Positions 1 to 8,344 of a DNA stretch of 18,017 nt are shown here, piece after piece. This DNA comes from Thermoplasmatota archaeon. Lineage in GTDB: Bacteria > Pseudomonadota > Gammaproteobacteria > Burkholderiales > Thiobacillaceae. Positions within the stretch are counted from its first letter, which is position 1. Every line of letters starts with the position of its first letter. The DNA lies in NCBI GenBank assembly GCA_023475455.1, contig JAMCVR010000114.1:4920-22936 (forward strand), read 5' to 3'. The notes under the pieces are model-generated. The model ran no database searches. It saw only the letters and a program-made list of their open reading frames with translations, and was not told where the DNA came from. Both the position numbers and the translations under genes were made by a program.

Positions 1-2427
1 AGTTGTAGAAGTATTCACCATGTTGGAAGATCAGCGTCCCCAGGCGATGCCACAACGGCGCGAGGGGATGGGACTCCAGGCCGGACAAGGGGGCCATGCC
101 CAGGTTGAACTGGCTGTAGCCCTCGCGGGCGCCCCACAGCATGAGTTCGATAAACAGATAATCCATGATGCCGTTGGGCGCCTCGGGCAGGTGGCGCATG
201 AGGTCGATGGACAGTTCCCGCCGCCCGGCGGATGCCAGGACATTGGCAAAGGCCACGACGCGCCCATTGAGTCGAACCAGCGCGCAAGGAAAATGGGCCA
301 GATACGCCGGTTGGAAATAAGCCAGGGCGAAGCCCTTTTCCCGTGTGTGCTTTTCCGCCAGCCAGGTATCTGAAACTTGCCTGAGTTCGTCCATGAGCGC
401 CGGCACCGCCGCAGGCGGCACCACTTCGAAGCTGAGTCCCTCCCGCTGGGCGCGGCGGTGAGCCTGGCGCAGTTCCTTGCGCGCACTCCCCTCAAGCGAG
501 AATCCGGCCAGGGAAACCACGCCTTCCTCACCCAGCTTCATGGCGGTCAGGCCCAGGTCCAGATAGAGGGGCAGGTTCTCCGCATCCACCTGGTAGAAGA
601 CGGCGCGTCCGCCATGGCGATCCGCCATTACCCGGAAACGCCAGGCCAGCGCCTCGCGGGCGGTCTCCGGCCCGACCGGGTCGCCCATGGCGATCCAGCT
701 TTGACCGCGCACCTGGTAAAGGCCTCTTCGACCGGATCGAACAGCAGGCGCTTGTCACCCAGCAGCGCAAGTGCGGCGTCGGTCTGGGGTGTGTCGGCGA
801 CGATGCGGGCAATACGTTCCATGTCTTCCACGCTCGGCCTGCCGGGCTCGGGCGGCACCGGCCGCAGCAGATGCAGCAGAGCCAGGCCGGCTCCCGTCAA
901 GACAAGCAGCAGGGAGGCGCGCAGGAAGCGGGGCGCATCGCCCTCCAGCGCGAACTGCCACCACATTTCATGCGAATAGTCGACGTGCTTGAAGGAGAAC
1001 ACCCCCAGCCAAAGGGTGGCGACCAGGAGCAGCGCTACCGAGAGCATCCAGCCCGGCGAGAAACTTCTGGCGAAGAGGGAGGCGGGCCGATTGAAGGCGT
1101 CACGCCCCAGCCAGAGAATGCCCAGCACCAGAGTGGAAAGCAGCGCCTCTTCGTAATCCAGGCCCTTGATCAGGGAGGCCGCCGCGCCCAGCGTCAGCAG
1201 CCAAAAGGCCAAGTGGTAAGCGGCATCGACCCGGCGGTACAAGGCCCGCGCCAGGATGACGAGGCCCAGGCCGGCCAGGCTGCCGGTCAGGTGCGAGACC
1301 TCCAGCAGCGGCAGGGGCACAAAGCTCTGCAGCAGGGACAGGCGTTCGGGAAGGGCGGGCGTGCTGCCGGAAAACAGCAGCAGCGCCCCGGCGATAAAGA
1401 CTGCGCTGCCGACCGTCATGGGCGCCATCCAGCCGAAAACCTGGCGTACCCTGTCCAGACTCTGGGAGAGCTTTTCGCGGCGAGTGTGCACCAGCATCCC
1501 TGCGGACAGCAGCGCAGCCACGCTCAGGGGGGCCAGGTAGTAGATGGCCCGATAGGCGAGAATGGCGGCGAGCAGGCCTTCCTGGGGCACGCCCGGCAGG
1601 GCCAGCAGCAGCACCGTCTCGAACACGCCAAGCCCGGCCGGCACGTGGCTGAAAATACCCGCCACCACCGCCAGAACGTAGACGCCCAGAAACATGGGAA
1701 AAGATACCGTCGCGTCCCCGGGCAGGAGCCAGAACAGGGCGGCGGCGGCGCAACCCAGGTCGGCAGCGGCCAGGATCAGTTGGCCCACGGCGATACCGGC
1801 CCCGGGCAGATGCCACTGCCAGTTGCCCAGTCGGATGGGTGACCGACGCAGCAGTCCGACGAGCAGGTATGAGGCCACCAGGATGAGTAGCAGGGCGCCG
1901 ATGGCCCGTCCGCTGTCTGAGGACAGGTGCAGGAGCTGCCCGGCCTGCGCCGGTTCAAGCAGCAGGGCCAGGCCGGCAGCAAACGTTACGCCTACCCCGA
2001 AGGTCAGCCCGATCAGGACCGCCAGTCCGGCCACCTCGGTGGCCGAGAGTCCTTCCGCCGTGTAAAGGCGCAACCGGACCGCCCCGGCGGAGAGCATGGC
2101 CATGCCCAGGTTATGCCCCACCGTCGTGGCGATGAAAGCGTTCAGCGCCACGCGCGGATAGGGCAAAGCGTGGCCCAGATGGCGCAGGGCCAGGACGTCG
2201 TAGCCCGTCAGGGCCAGGTAGCTGCCCAGCGTGCCCAGCGCGGCCAGCAGCAAAGCGCTGGCGGGAACCCGGTAAAGGGCCTGGCGGATGTCGGACAGGT
2301 GAATAGGCGCCAGTTCATGGTGCAGCATCCCCAGTGCGAATACGAACAGCGACAGGCTGACCACGGCCGCCAGAAGATGACGATGGGGATAGAGCGTGTC
2401 CCTGAGATTCGCGAGTGCGGCTTTCAA
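1..2427 (-). CDS. mprF: MprF-like aminoacyl-phosphatidylglycerol synthase, cut by window edge and frameshifted
   Basis: The product is an integral-membrane lipid-modifying enzyme. MprF proteins transfer lysine or alanine from aminoacyl-tRNA to phosphatidylglycerol and flip the product across the inner membrane. Residues 1 to about 510 are a series of hydrophobic segments (flippase-type domain). A soluble DUF2156/GNAT-like transferase domain begins near residue 520, with LLGDKRLLF seen around residue 555. The first frame stops making sense at about residue 569. From there to position 1 the next frame is open and reads as a good family C-terminus: GQSWIAMGDPVG, RRELSIDLMRHLPEAPNG, GIMDYLFIELM and a final GEYFYN near the edge. 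One missing T (the AAA at 718-720 on the plus strand) explains the shift. The start used is TTG at 2427 without a clear ribosome site. The true C-terminus is only a few residues outside the window. Whether the amino acid is Lys or Ala cannot be told. It may be a pseudogene or a sequencing error. Confidence 0.85.
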
Positions 2428-2603
2428 GGGATTAGCCCACCGATGAATCGAGAGAAGCGAAGGCGGGATTGTTTCGCCAAAACAAGCTTGCCTGAACCTT
2501 TGCCATCGTTAAAGTCTACTATTCTGACCAGGTGTCGGTTCTGCCTGCCCAACGCAACGACCCGGCCGAAATCGTGCAAAACCTGCACCCGTTTGGCCTT
2601 CAT
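2424..2603 (-). CDS. possible 59-residue small protein upstream of mprF-like gene
   Basis: A small open frame starts with ATG at 2603 and ends in a TGA that overlaps the TTG start of the mprF-like gene (TTGA), an arrangement typical of translational coupling. The product begins MKAKRVQVLHDFGRVVALGR and is basic, with no membrane segment and no family I recognise. The purine-rich GTAGAGTAGAG before the ATG is at best a weak ribosome site. It is otherwise the only content of the roughly 200-base gap between the gamma-glutamyltransferase and mprF-like genes. The frame could be chance in GC-rich DNA, or it could mean that the membrane protein start is misplaced. Confidence 0.25.
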   Translation of the reverse strand: MKAKRVQVLHDFGRVVALGRQNRHLVRIVDFNDGKGSGKLVLAKQSRLRFSRFIGGLIP

Positions 2604-2629
2604 ATCTCTACTCTACCGAACCCGGCCGT

Positions 2630-4432
2630 TCAACGCCCAACCTGAATCACCGTTCCCTCACGCCGCAAGTCGGCGGCACCGCGATGCTCGCCGGTCGCAA
2701 GGTCGATGACGACGCCCTGCACCGAGCCGATGGTTTCCTTGCAGCCCTCGGTTCCCGTTTCATCCGGTCCCAGGTGTCCCAGCGTTCGCAAGGCGTCCTG
2801 CGTGGCGATGCTGAAATGCGGCCGCATGAAATCCTGCCCCCCTTCGCAACTCACCTGGCCAGCCGCGTGGGTCACCGACAGGCGCGGCGCGTCGATGGCC
2901 TGCCGCAGGGTCATGCCGTGGTCGATCAGATTGAGCGTGACGTTGAGCACCGAGTTGATGATGGTGGCCCCGCCGGGCGAGCCGTAGGCGGCGACGGGCT
3001 TGCCGTTCTTGAACAATAAAGTGGGCGCCATGCTGGAGCGCGGGCGCTTGCGCGGAGCGACGTCGTTGGCGCCGGGATTGCCCGCGGCGGCGTCGGCTGC
3101 GGGCATGAAGTTGAAATCGGTCAGTTCGTTGTTGAGCAGGAAACCGTAGCCCGGCACGGTGATGCCCGAGCCCCAGGTGAATTCGATGGTGCTGGTGGTG
3201 CTGACCACGTTGCCCCAGCGGTCGACGATGGAGAAGTGGGTGGTGTGGGGGCTTTCTTGTTTTGTGCTCGATTGTTTCGGCTGCACGGTAACGGTTTTGT
3301 CCCAGGGCAGGGGATCGCCCGCCTGCGGGGCGTCCATGCGGCGGTCCGTCTGGATGAGCGCGGCACGCGCGGCCAGATACCCGGGATGCAGCAGGCCCTG
3401 TCGCGGCACAGGCGCGGCGTCGTCGTCGCCGATCCACACCGCGCGGTCGGCGAAGGCCAGGCGCATCGCCTCGATCATCGCGTGCAGGGTCCTGGGGCTG
3501 CCGAAGCCGTAGCCCTGCGCGGCGTCGCCGAGCGGGAAGCGCTCCAGCAGGCCCAGCATCTGCAGCACGGTGAGCCCGCCCGACGAGGGCGGCGGCATGC
3601 CGGCGAGCGTCCAGCCGCGGTAGCGGCCGATCAGGGGTGCGCGGATCGCGACCTGGTATTGCGCAAGATCGGCGAGCGTCATGCGGCCTTTTCCTGCTTC
3701 GCCCAGCTCGCTGCGCGTGCGCTGCTGCGCTTTGACGATGGCCTGCGCGAGCGGACCGCGGTAGAAGGCGTCCGATCCCCTGGCGGCGAGAAGCTTGAGG
3801 GTTCTGGCGAGGTCGGGCTGCACCAGCCAGTCGCCCTCGGCGAGCGGCACGCCGCCGGGGCGGAAGATCGCGGTGGTCTCGGGTTGGAGCTGCGTGCGGC
3901 CGCCGTCGTGGGCGATGTCGGCGGCGAGGAAGCGGTTGACGCGGAAGCCGCGCTCGGCGAGTTCGATCGCCGGCGCCAGCGTGTCGGCGAGCTTCTTCGT
4001 GCCCCAGCGCCGCAGCGCGGTGTCGACGCCGCGCACGGTGCCCGGCACGCCGACCGCGAGGCCGCTGGTCGAGGCCAGCGGGAATGCCATCGGCAGGCCG
4101 TCCGGAGCGAACATGTCGGCGCTGGCCTGGGCCGGCGCGCGCTCGCGCGAATCGACGATGAAGGTCTCCCCGGTTTTGGCGAGATGGATCAGCATGAAGC
4201 CGCCGCCGCCGATGCCGGACGATTGCGGCTCGACCACGTTCAACGCGAACTGCACCGCGGCGGCGGCATCGATGGCGTTGCCGCCTGCCACCAGCAGGCG
4301 CGCGCCGGCGGCGGCCGCGGCGGGATGCGAGACCGCCACCACGCCATCGGGCGAAGCGGCGATCAACGAGGAGGAAAACAGGCAGAGCGCGAGCCAGCGC
4401 GTGAAGGGCGAGCGGAGGGTCATGGGCGTCAT
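2630..4432 (-). CDS. ggt: gamma-glutamyltransferase (glutathione hydrolase), exported
   Basis: This is a periplasmic Ntn-hydrolase that removes or transfers the gamma-glutamyl group of glutathione and related compounds. It is made as a precursor that cuts itself just before a catalytic Thr. Numbering from the upstream TTG at 4453 (607 residues), the signatures are AGGNAIDAAAAVQFALNVVE (residues 57-76), SGIGGGGFMLIH (79-90), the substrate-binding Arg in DSRERAP (101-107), the nucleophile in PHTTHFSIVDRWGN (second Thr, residue 405), the SSM motif at 473-475, and GSPGG at 491-495. An N-terminal signal peptide (RWLALCLFSSSLIAA) supports export. I prefer the ATG at 4432 (MTPMTLRSP) over the TTG at 4453 because it gives a normal signal peptide; ATG 4423 is equally possible and no strong ribosome site decides it. 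Length is normal for the family. It is separated from the gene before it by a terminator, so it probably has its own promoter. Confidence 0.93.
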   Translation of the reverse strand: MTPMTLRSPFTRWLALCLFSSSLIAASPDGVVAVSHPAAAAAGARLLVAGGNAIDAAAAVQFALNVVEPQSSGIGGGGFMLIHLAKTGETFIVDSRERAPAQASADMFAPDGLPMAFPLASTSGLAVGVPGTVRGVDTALRRWGTKKLADTLAPAIELAERGFRVNRFLAADIAHDGGRTQLQPETTAIFRPGGVPLAEGDWLVQPDLARTLKLLAARGSDAFYRGPLAQAIVKAQQRTRSELGEAGKGRMTLADLAQYQVAIRAPLIGRYRGWTLAGMPPPSSGGLTVLQMLGLLERFPLGDAAQGYGFGSPRTLHAMIEAMRLAFADRAVWIGDDDAAPVPRQGLLHPGYLAARAALIQTDRRMDAPQAGDPLPWDKTVTVQPKQSSTKQESPHTTHFSIVDRWGNVVSTTSTIEFTWGSGITVPGYGFLLNNELTDFNFMPAADAAAGNPGANDVAPRKRPRSSMAPTLLFKNGKPVAAYGSPGGATIINSVLNVTLNLIDHGMTLRQAIDAPRLSVTHAAGQVSCEGGQDFMRPHFSIATQDALRTLGHLGPDETGTEGCKETIGSVQGVVIDLATGEHRGAADLRREGTVIQVGR

Positions 4433-4504
4433 GGCTAAACGGGCGAAGCCCAAGCCTGCCCCGGTTTGGCCGGGTGCGTCAATTCCAGGGGAACACGCGC
4501 TAGC

Positions 4505-4530
4505 GAAAACGGGCGGGCCGGTGGCCCGCC
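4505..4530 (-). terminator. rho-independent terminator after ompA-like gene
   Basis: Just past the stop codon of the OmpA-like gene, minus-strand reading gives a perfect 8-bp GC stem (GGCGGGCC / GGCCCGCC, 4512-4519 and 4523-4530) with a three-base loop. A short run of four T (4506-4509) follows it. The T tract is short, but position and stem strength fit an intrinsic terminator. Confidence 0.65.
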
Positions 4531-4537
4531 GCGTCGC

Positions 4538-5407
4538 TTACTGCCTGAGGATGCGCATCTCGGTGCGGCGGTTCTGCTCGCGGCCTTCGCGGGTGGCGTT
4601 GCTGGTCAGGGGCTGAAGCTCGCCATAACCCTTGGCGGTCAGCTGTTCGGGAGAGACGCCCTTGCCGATCAGGTAATCGCGCACGGCATTCGCGCGCCGT
4701 TCGGACAGGCCCTGATTGTATCGCTCGGTGCCGATACTGCAGGTGTGGCCGGCCATCTCGGCAACCAGCGTGGGATAGCGCTTGAATACCTGCGCTACTT
4801 CGTCGAGCACGCGGACGGATTCAGGGGTGATCTCTGAAGAGTCGAAGGCGAACCAGACGCCCTTGAGTTCGATCTTCTCGACCAGCGGGCAGCCGGTGTG
4901 GTCGACCCTGGTGCCCCGCGGGGTGTCCGGGCATTTGTCGACGCGGTCGGGCACGCCGTCGCCATCGCTGTCGACATCGACCGGCGCTGCGGGCATGGCT
5001 TCGGGCGGCGGCTTGATTTCACAGCCATGCTCGTCGACCTGGGCGCCCTTCGGCGTATCGGGGCACTTGTCCAGGTAATCGGGCACGCCGTCGCCATCGC
5101 TGTCCGGCGGGCAGCCCTTGTCGTCGACCGCTACGCCCTTCGGCGTATCCGGGCAGGCGTCGCGATGGTCCGGCACGCCGTCGCCATCGCTGTCGGCCGG
5201 CTGGCAGAGCAGGGCGCCCAGAATGCCGCCGACCACGGTGCCGGCCCCGACCGTGATGCTGTCGGCGATGGCGCCGACACCGGCACCTGCCGCCGCCCCC
5301 ACGAAGATGCAGGTTTTCTTGTCTTCGAACCAGTTGCCTGCCGCCATGGCATGGCTGGCGGCAAACAGGGGCAGCAGGAAGGAAAGGATCAGGCTCCAGC
5401 GTCGCAT
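4538..5407 (-). CDS. OmpA-family outer-membrane/peptidoglycan-binding protein with thrombospondin type 3 repeats
   Basis: This is an envelope protein of 289 residues. A signal peptide ends near residue 22 (FAASHAMA). A glycine-zipper-like hydrophobic stretch rich in G/A spans about residues 37-67. Three thrombospondin type 3 calcium-binding repeats follow (about 72-99, 102-129 and 146-173), each with DSDGDGVPD, CPDTP and a closing GC. The C-terminal OmpA-like domain (about 180-289) contains FAFDSSEI, MAGHT, YNQGLSERRANAVRDYL and NRRTEMRI, the usual non-covalent peptidoglycan-binding fold. No beta-barrel domain is present; the glycine-zipper region replaces it. The start is supported by GGGGAG eight bases upstream of the ATG. 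A terminator follows the gene. An AT-rich stretch upstream (CCTATATTGAATTC) could hold the promoter, but I cannot name a clear -35/-10 pair. The role is probably structural, linking outer membrane and wall. Confidence 0.93.
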   Translation of the reverse strand: MRRWSLILSFLLPLFAASHAMAAGNWFEDKKTCIFVGAAAGAGVGAIADSITVGAGTVVGGILGALLCQPADSDGDGVPDHRDACPDTPKGVAVDDKGCPPDSDGDGVPDYLDKCPDTPKGAQVDEHGCEIKPPPEAMPAAPVDVDSDGDGVPDRVDKCPDTPRGTRVDHTGCPLVEKIELKGVWFAFDSSEITPESVRVLDEVAQVFKRYPTLVAEMAGHTCSIGTERYNQGLSERRANAVRDYLIGKGVSPEQLTAKGYGELQPLTSNATREGREQNRRTEMRILRQ

Positions 5408-5477
5408 GTCAGGCTCCCCGTGTCGATATCAGAATTCAATATAGGCAATTCTTACGACAGGGTCGGGAATCAATCGG

Positions 5478-5496
5478 GCCGGGCGATCAGCCCGGC
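5478..5496 (-). terminator. GC hairpin over the nnrS stop codon
   Basis: A perfect 7-bp stem GCCGGGC / GCCCGGC with a five-base loop includes the TGA of nnrS. No T run follows, so it may be a weak terminator or a 3'-end stabilising hairpin between nnrS and the ompA-like gene, which are about 80 bases apart. Confidence 0.4.
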
Positions 5497-6683
5497 TTGC
5501 CGTCGATCCGCGGGCGCAGCAGGATAGGCGTGTAGATCGCGGCGAACAGGCCGAACGCGGTCATCCACAGCAGGCCGGAGGCGGCCATGCCCGGCATGGA
5601 TATCGTGGGAAAAAACAGCGGCAGCGCAACGCGGATGAGGGCGGCGAGGTTGATGGCGACGAAGGCCCACGTCATCAGCGGCGCCGGCTCCAGCATGCGG
5701 CCGCTGTGGCCGAGCGAGACGCGCGCCATCATGCCCAGCGTCAGCGTTCCGATGCCGCCTGCGGTGAAGGCGTGCAGCGCGCTGCCGGCCGCAGCATCCA
5801 GCCCGGCCGCCGCCAGGGCGAGGAGCGCGAAGCCGAGTGCGATCCAGGCGTAGCCCAGATGCAGGATCCACAGCAGCGGCACCGACCAGAATTGATGCGT
5901 GTACCAGCCCGCGAGGCGGATGAAATGAACGCCCGCGGCGAGGGCGGCGAGCAGCGCGGTAACCGGCGAAACGGGTGCGATCAAGGCGGCGAGCAGCGCG
6001 GCGAGCGTGGCGAGCGGCGCCAGGATTTCGATGGTTTTCCAGCGCCGCGCGCGGGTGCGCAATTTGTTGTCGGTGAAGCTGGGGATCACCCGGCCGCCCA
6101 TCACGACGATCATCGTCACCACGACATAGGCGGCGAGATGCAGGCCCAGGCTGGCGGTGTCGGAAGTCCAGCCGAGCGCGTCCCCATGCACCAGCGCGTT
6201 GGCCGCGGTCAGCGCCAGCAGCATGACGGGGAAGGGGTAATTGTGCAGTTGCCTGGCTTTCATGATCGGCCATGCCAGGGTCAGCGCCAGCACCGGCAGG
6301 AAGGCGAGATCGACCAGCGCCACCAGTTCCGCCGGCAGGCCCGGAATCAGGAAGACCAGCCGCCCCGCCAGCCACAGCAGGAACAGCGCGGCCAGCGGCG
6401 GGCCGGACGGCGTGCGGATGCCGGTCCAGTTCTGCGCCGCGGTGAGCAGGAAGCCGGCGATCACCGCCATGGCAAAGCCGAACAGCATTTCATGGCCATG
6501 CCAGACGGGTGGCGACAGGTTTTCGATGTCGAGCCCGCCGCGCAGCACCAGCAGCCACAGCGCCATCATCAGCACGGCATAGAAGCCGGCGGAGAGGAAA
6601 AACGGACGGAAGCCGAGCGCGAAGGGTGCCCAGCCGGTGAGCGGCGGGCGCTTCCGCGGGTCTTCGATGGGGAGCAATGCCAT
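5487..6683 (-). CDS. nnrS: NnrS family membrane protein
   Basis: NnrS is a polytopic inner-membrane heme- and copper-containing protein, found with denitrification genes and linked to relief of nitric oxide/nitrosative stress. The 398-residue product has about a dozen hydrophobic segments and the family motifs WHGHEMLFGF (61-70), GGRVIPSFT (196-204), HAFTAGGIG (304-312) and RVSLGHSGR (321-329). The conserved histidines in these motifs are present. The start is the ATG at 6683, and the region before it has only a weak GGAA-type ribosome site. It lies 242 bases downstream of the dsrC-like gene in the same direction, separated by palindromic repeats, so it may be the last gene of the nar region or an independent unit. 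The context supports a role handling NO produced during nitrate/nitrite respiration. No FNR-type box (TTGAT-N4-ATCAA) was seen upstream. Confidence 0.93.
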   Translation of the reverse strand: MALLPIEDPRKRPPLTGWAPFALGFRPFFLSAGFYAVLMMALWLLVLRGGLDIENLSPPVWHGHEMLFGFAMAVIAGFLLTAAQNWTGIRTPSGPPLAALFLLWLAGRLVFLIPGLPAELVALVDLAFLPVLALTLAWPIMKARQLHNYPFPVMLLALTAANALVHGDALGWTSDTASLGLHLAAYVVVTMIVVMGGRVIPSFTDNKLRTRARRWKTIEILAPLATLAALLAALIAPVSPVTALLAALAAGVHFIRLAGWYTHQFWSVPLLWILHLGYAWIALGFALLALAAAGLDAAAGSALHAFTAGGIGTLTLGMMARVSLGHSGRMLEPAPLMTWAFVAINLAALIRVALPLFFPTISMPGMAASGLLWMTAFGLFAAIYTPILLRPRIDGKPG

Positions 6684-6748
6684 GGTGTGTTCCGGTCAGC
6701 GGGGAAGGATTAGCCAAGATAGTCCATTAGACATTGGACACATACCGA

Positions 6749-6905
6749 GTCATTCCGGCGTAGGCCGGAATCCAGTTTCAAAAAACAGCCTGCGAAGCAG
6801 CCCAAACCGCGTTGTCCCGCTTGCGCGGGGAATGCTTGATTCGCTGGATTCCGGCTTTTGCCGGAATGACGGGCTGGCTGGATCTCGGCTTTTATCGGAA
6901 TGACG
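6749..6905. repeat. GTCATTCCGGC-type dispersed inverted repeat
   Basis: The gap between dsrC-like and nnrS holds a left arm GTCATTCCGGCGTAGGCCGG onward (6749-6775) and a complementary right arm CTGGATTCCGGCTTTTGCCG onward (6844-6871). A degenerate second right arm lies at 6878-6905. Each arm is itself a small hairpin (CCGGC...GCCGG). This is a familiar class of intergenic palindromic repeat in proteobacteria. It may act as a transcript-end or processing hairpin between the two genes. Confidence 0.8.
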
Positions 6906-6925
6906 GGTTAATGGATTGTTTTGGA

Positions 6926-7246
6926 TCAACCCGTGCTCCAGGCGCGCGGCCGCCGCATGCCGGCAATCTTGCAGGCCTGCTTCACGTAGCCGTACGGATA
7001 CAGTTCGAACAGCTTCTTCTGCGCATCCTTCCCCACGCGCTCGGCCAGATGCTTGATGACGAAGCGGGCATCGGCGATGACCTGGTGTTCCTCGTAGTAG
7101 TCGCGCATGAAGCGGATCGTGTCCCAATGGTCGTCGGTGAGCTGGATATTCTCTTCCTGGGCCAAGGCGCGGGCCACCTCCTCGTTCCAGTCGCCGGGTT
7201 CGATCAGATAGCCCTCGGCATCGCGTTCGGGCAGGTCGGTACTCAC
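6926..7246 (-). CDS. DsrC/TusE-family small protein lacking the reactive C-terminal Cys
   Basis: The 106-residue product has the DsrC/TusE/RspA fold signatures: DAEGYLIEPGDWNEEVARAL (9-28), LTDDHWDTIRFMRDYYEEH (36-54), FVIKHLAERVGKD and the C-terminal KQACKIAG. In DsrC the penultimate Cys (CysA) and a Cys ten residues before it (CysB) carry sulfur as a trisulfide; TusE keeps only CysA. Here C92 matches CysB, but the CysA place (11 residues later) is W103 and the protein ends WSTG. C92 is the only Cys in the protein. It therefore should not do the normal DsrC persulfide/trisulfide chemistry and resembles the regulatory-type homologues. The start is GTG at 7246 with AGGAG eight bases upstream. 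It follows the SQR-like gene fragment by 53 bases and is the intact copy of a gene whose first 75 codons are duplicated at 8343-8567. The partner is probably the SQR-like flavoprotein. Confidence 0.88.
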   Translation of the reverse strand: MSTDLPERDAEGYLIEPGDWNEEVARALAQEENIQLTDDHWDTIRFMRDYYEEHQVIADARFVIKHLAERVGKDAQKKLFELYPYGYVKQACKIAGMRRPRAWSTG

Positions 7247-8344
7247 GCTTGGGTTCTCCTTGCTGTCGGTTCAAACATCATTCGGCACATGCGGACAGCT
7301 CAGGTGCCGCCGCCGTGGAATTCCACGCCAGGCTGGCGTTCCGGAAGCTCTTCCACCAGCAGTTCGCGCCGCGCAAGCGCCATCGTCTCGACCCCGGCTT
7401 CGTCCAGGTAGGACTTGGCATCGGACACGGCGGCCGCCAGCAACTCGGCGGCCAGCGCATTGGGCTCACGTCCCAGCGACCTGGCGAGCGCCCGCAGCTC
7501 GACGCAGGGATCCTGCGGCAGCCGGATTTCCAGCGGCTTGCCTGCGCCCGCCGGGACCGGAGCCGGCGGGGTGGCGCTGCCTGCCTCAGCCAGTACCCGG
7601 CCCATCACGCTGGCGATCCTGGATGCGGGCGAAGGCGCCTGGCCTGCCGGCTGCAGGCGAATCTTGTTGACGAAATATTTTTCGAAATCGACCTTGGCCT
7701 GGTGCACCCAGCGTCCCTGGCGCATCCAGTTGATGTCGCGCAGCGGCACCTGCGGTTCCGACAGATAGGCAGCGCCCGTGTCGCCCATGTCGGTCAGCCA
7801 CTTGGCGCGCTGCGGCACGTAGCTCACCAGCGGCGCGTCGCCGAGCTGGGCGAGGATGTTCTGCACCACGATCTCGCCGGCTTTCGTGATGGAATACACC
7901 GATTCGGGCGCGCCCACCGGCACCGGGGTCTTGTCCACCGGCGGCTGCGCCACGCAGGCGCCGAGGGCGAACACGTTGGGATAGTCCGGGTTGCGCAGGT
8001 ATTCGTCCACCACCACCAGCCCGCGCTCGTTCACCAGACCGGTCGCGGAACGCACCCCGGGCACGCCGCCGAAAGCCGGCCAGTACACCGAATAGGCATA
8101 GGGCAGGGCATGGGCCTGCTTTTCCTTGCCGTTGGCGTCGAGTTCGACCACGTGGATGGTGTCCTGGTCGATGCGAACCGTGCGCGCGTTGCAGATCACG
8201 CTGATCTTGGTGTCGACCAGCGCGGCGGTGACCGCGCCGCGGCTGGCGCCTTCGCCGCCGAGGCCAAGGTGGCCGGGCCAGGGTTCGGGGGTGACCAGGG
8301 TAATCGGCACCCGCTCGCGGAGGTTGCGGCGCTTGAGGTCGGCG
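7021..8344. repeat. 1,321-bp tandem duplication, left copy
   Basis: This stretch reappears at 8342-9665 with an offset of 1,321 bases. The line-by-line parts I compared and the encoded protein sequences are identical. It spans the 5' two thirds of dsrC-like, the 53-base gap and the 3' two thirds of the sqr-like gene. The match ends abruptly at both sides (7020/8341 and 8345/9666 differ). The copies share the 3 bases GCG at the junction 8342-8344. Confidence 0.96.
7300..8343 (-). pseudogene. 5'-truncated duplicate of the SQR-like flavoprotein gene
   Basis: This is codons 170-516 of the SQR-like protein, identical to the matching part of the intact copy at 8621-10171. The FAD-binding N-terminus (GAGIAG) and everything up to residue 169 are missing, so it cannot be a working flavoprotein. 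A frame is open upstream to 8595, but that part is the dsrC-like gene read in the wrong frame, not a natural fusion partner. It exists only because of the 1,321-bp tandem duplication. If that duplication is an assembly artefact, this pseudogene does not exist. Confidence 0.85.

Noticed and set aside
2442..2709. Plus-strand frame in the gap before ggt with two CxxC-like pairs
   Set aside because: The Cys pairs are in a region that also overlaps the end of ggt on the other strand, without ribosome site or family resemblance; it is likely chance.
6684..6748. Search for an FNR/Dnr-type box or clear sigma-70 promoter upstream of nnrS
   Set aside because: No sequence close to TTGAT-N4-ATCAA or a convincing -35/-10 pair was found. 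The promoter of the nar operon lies outside the window.
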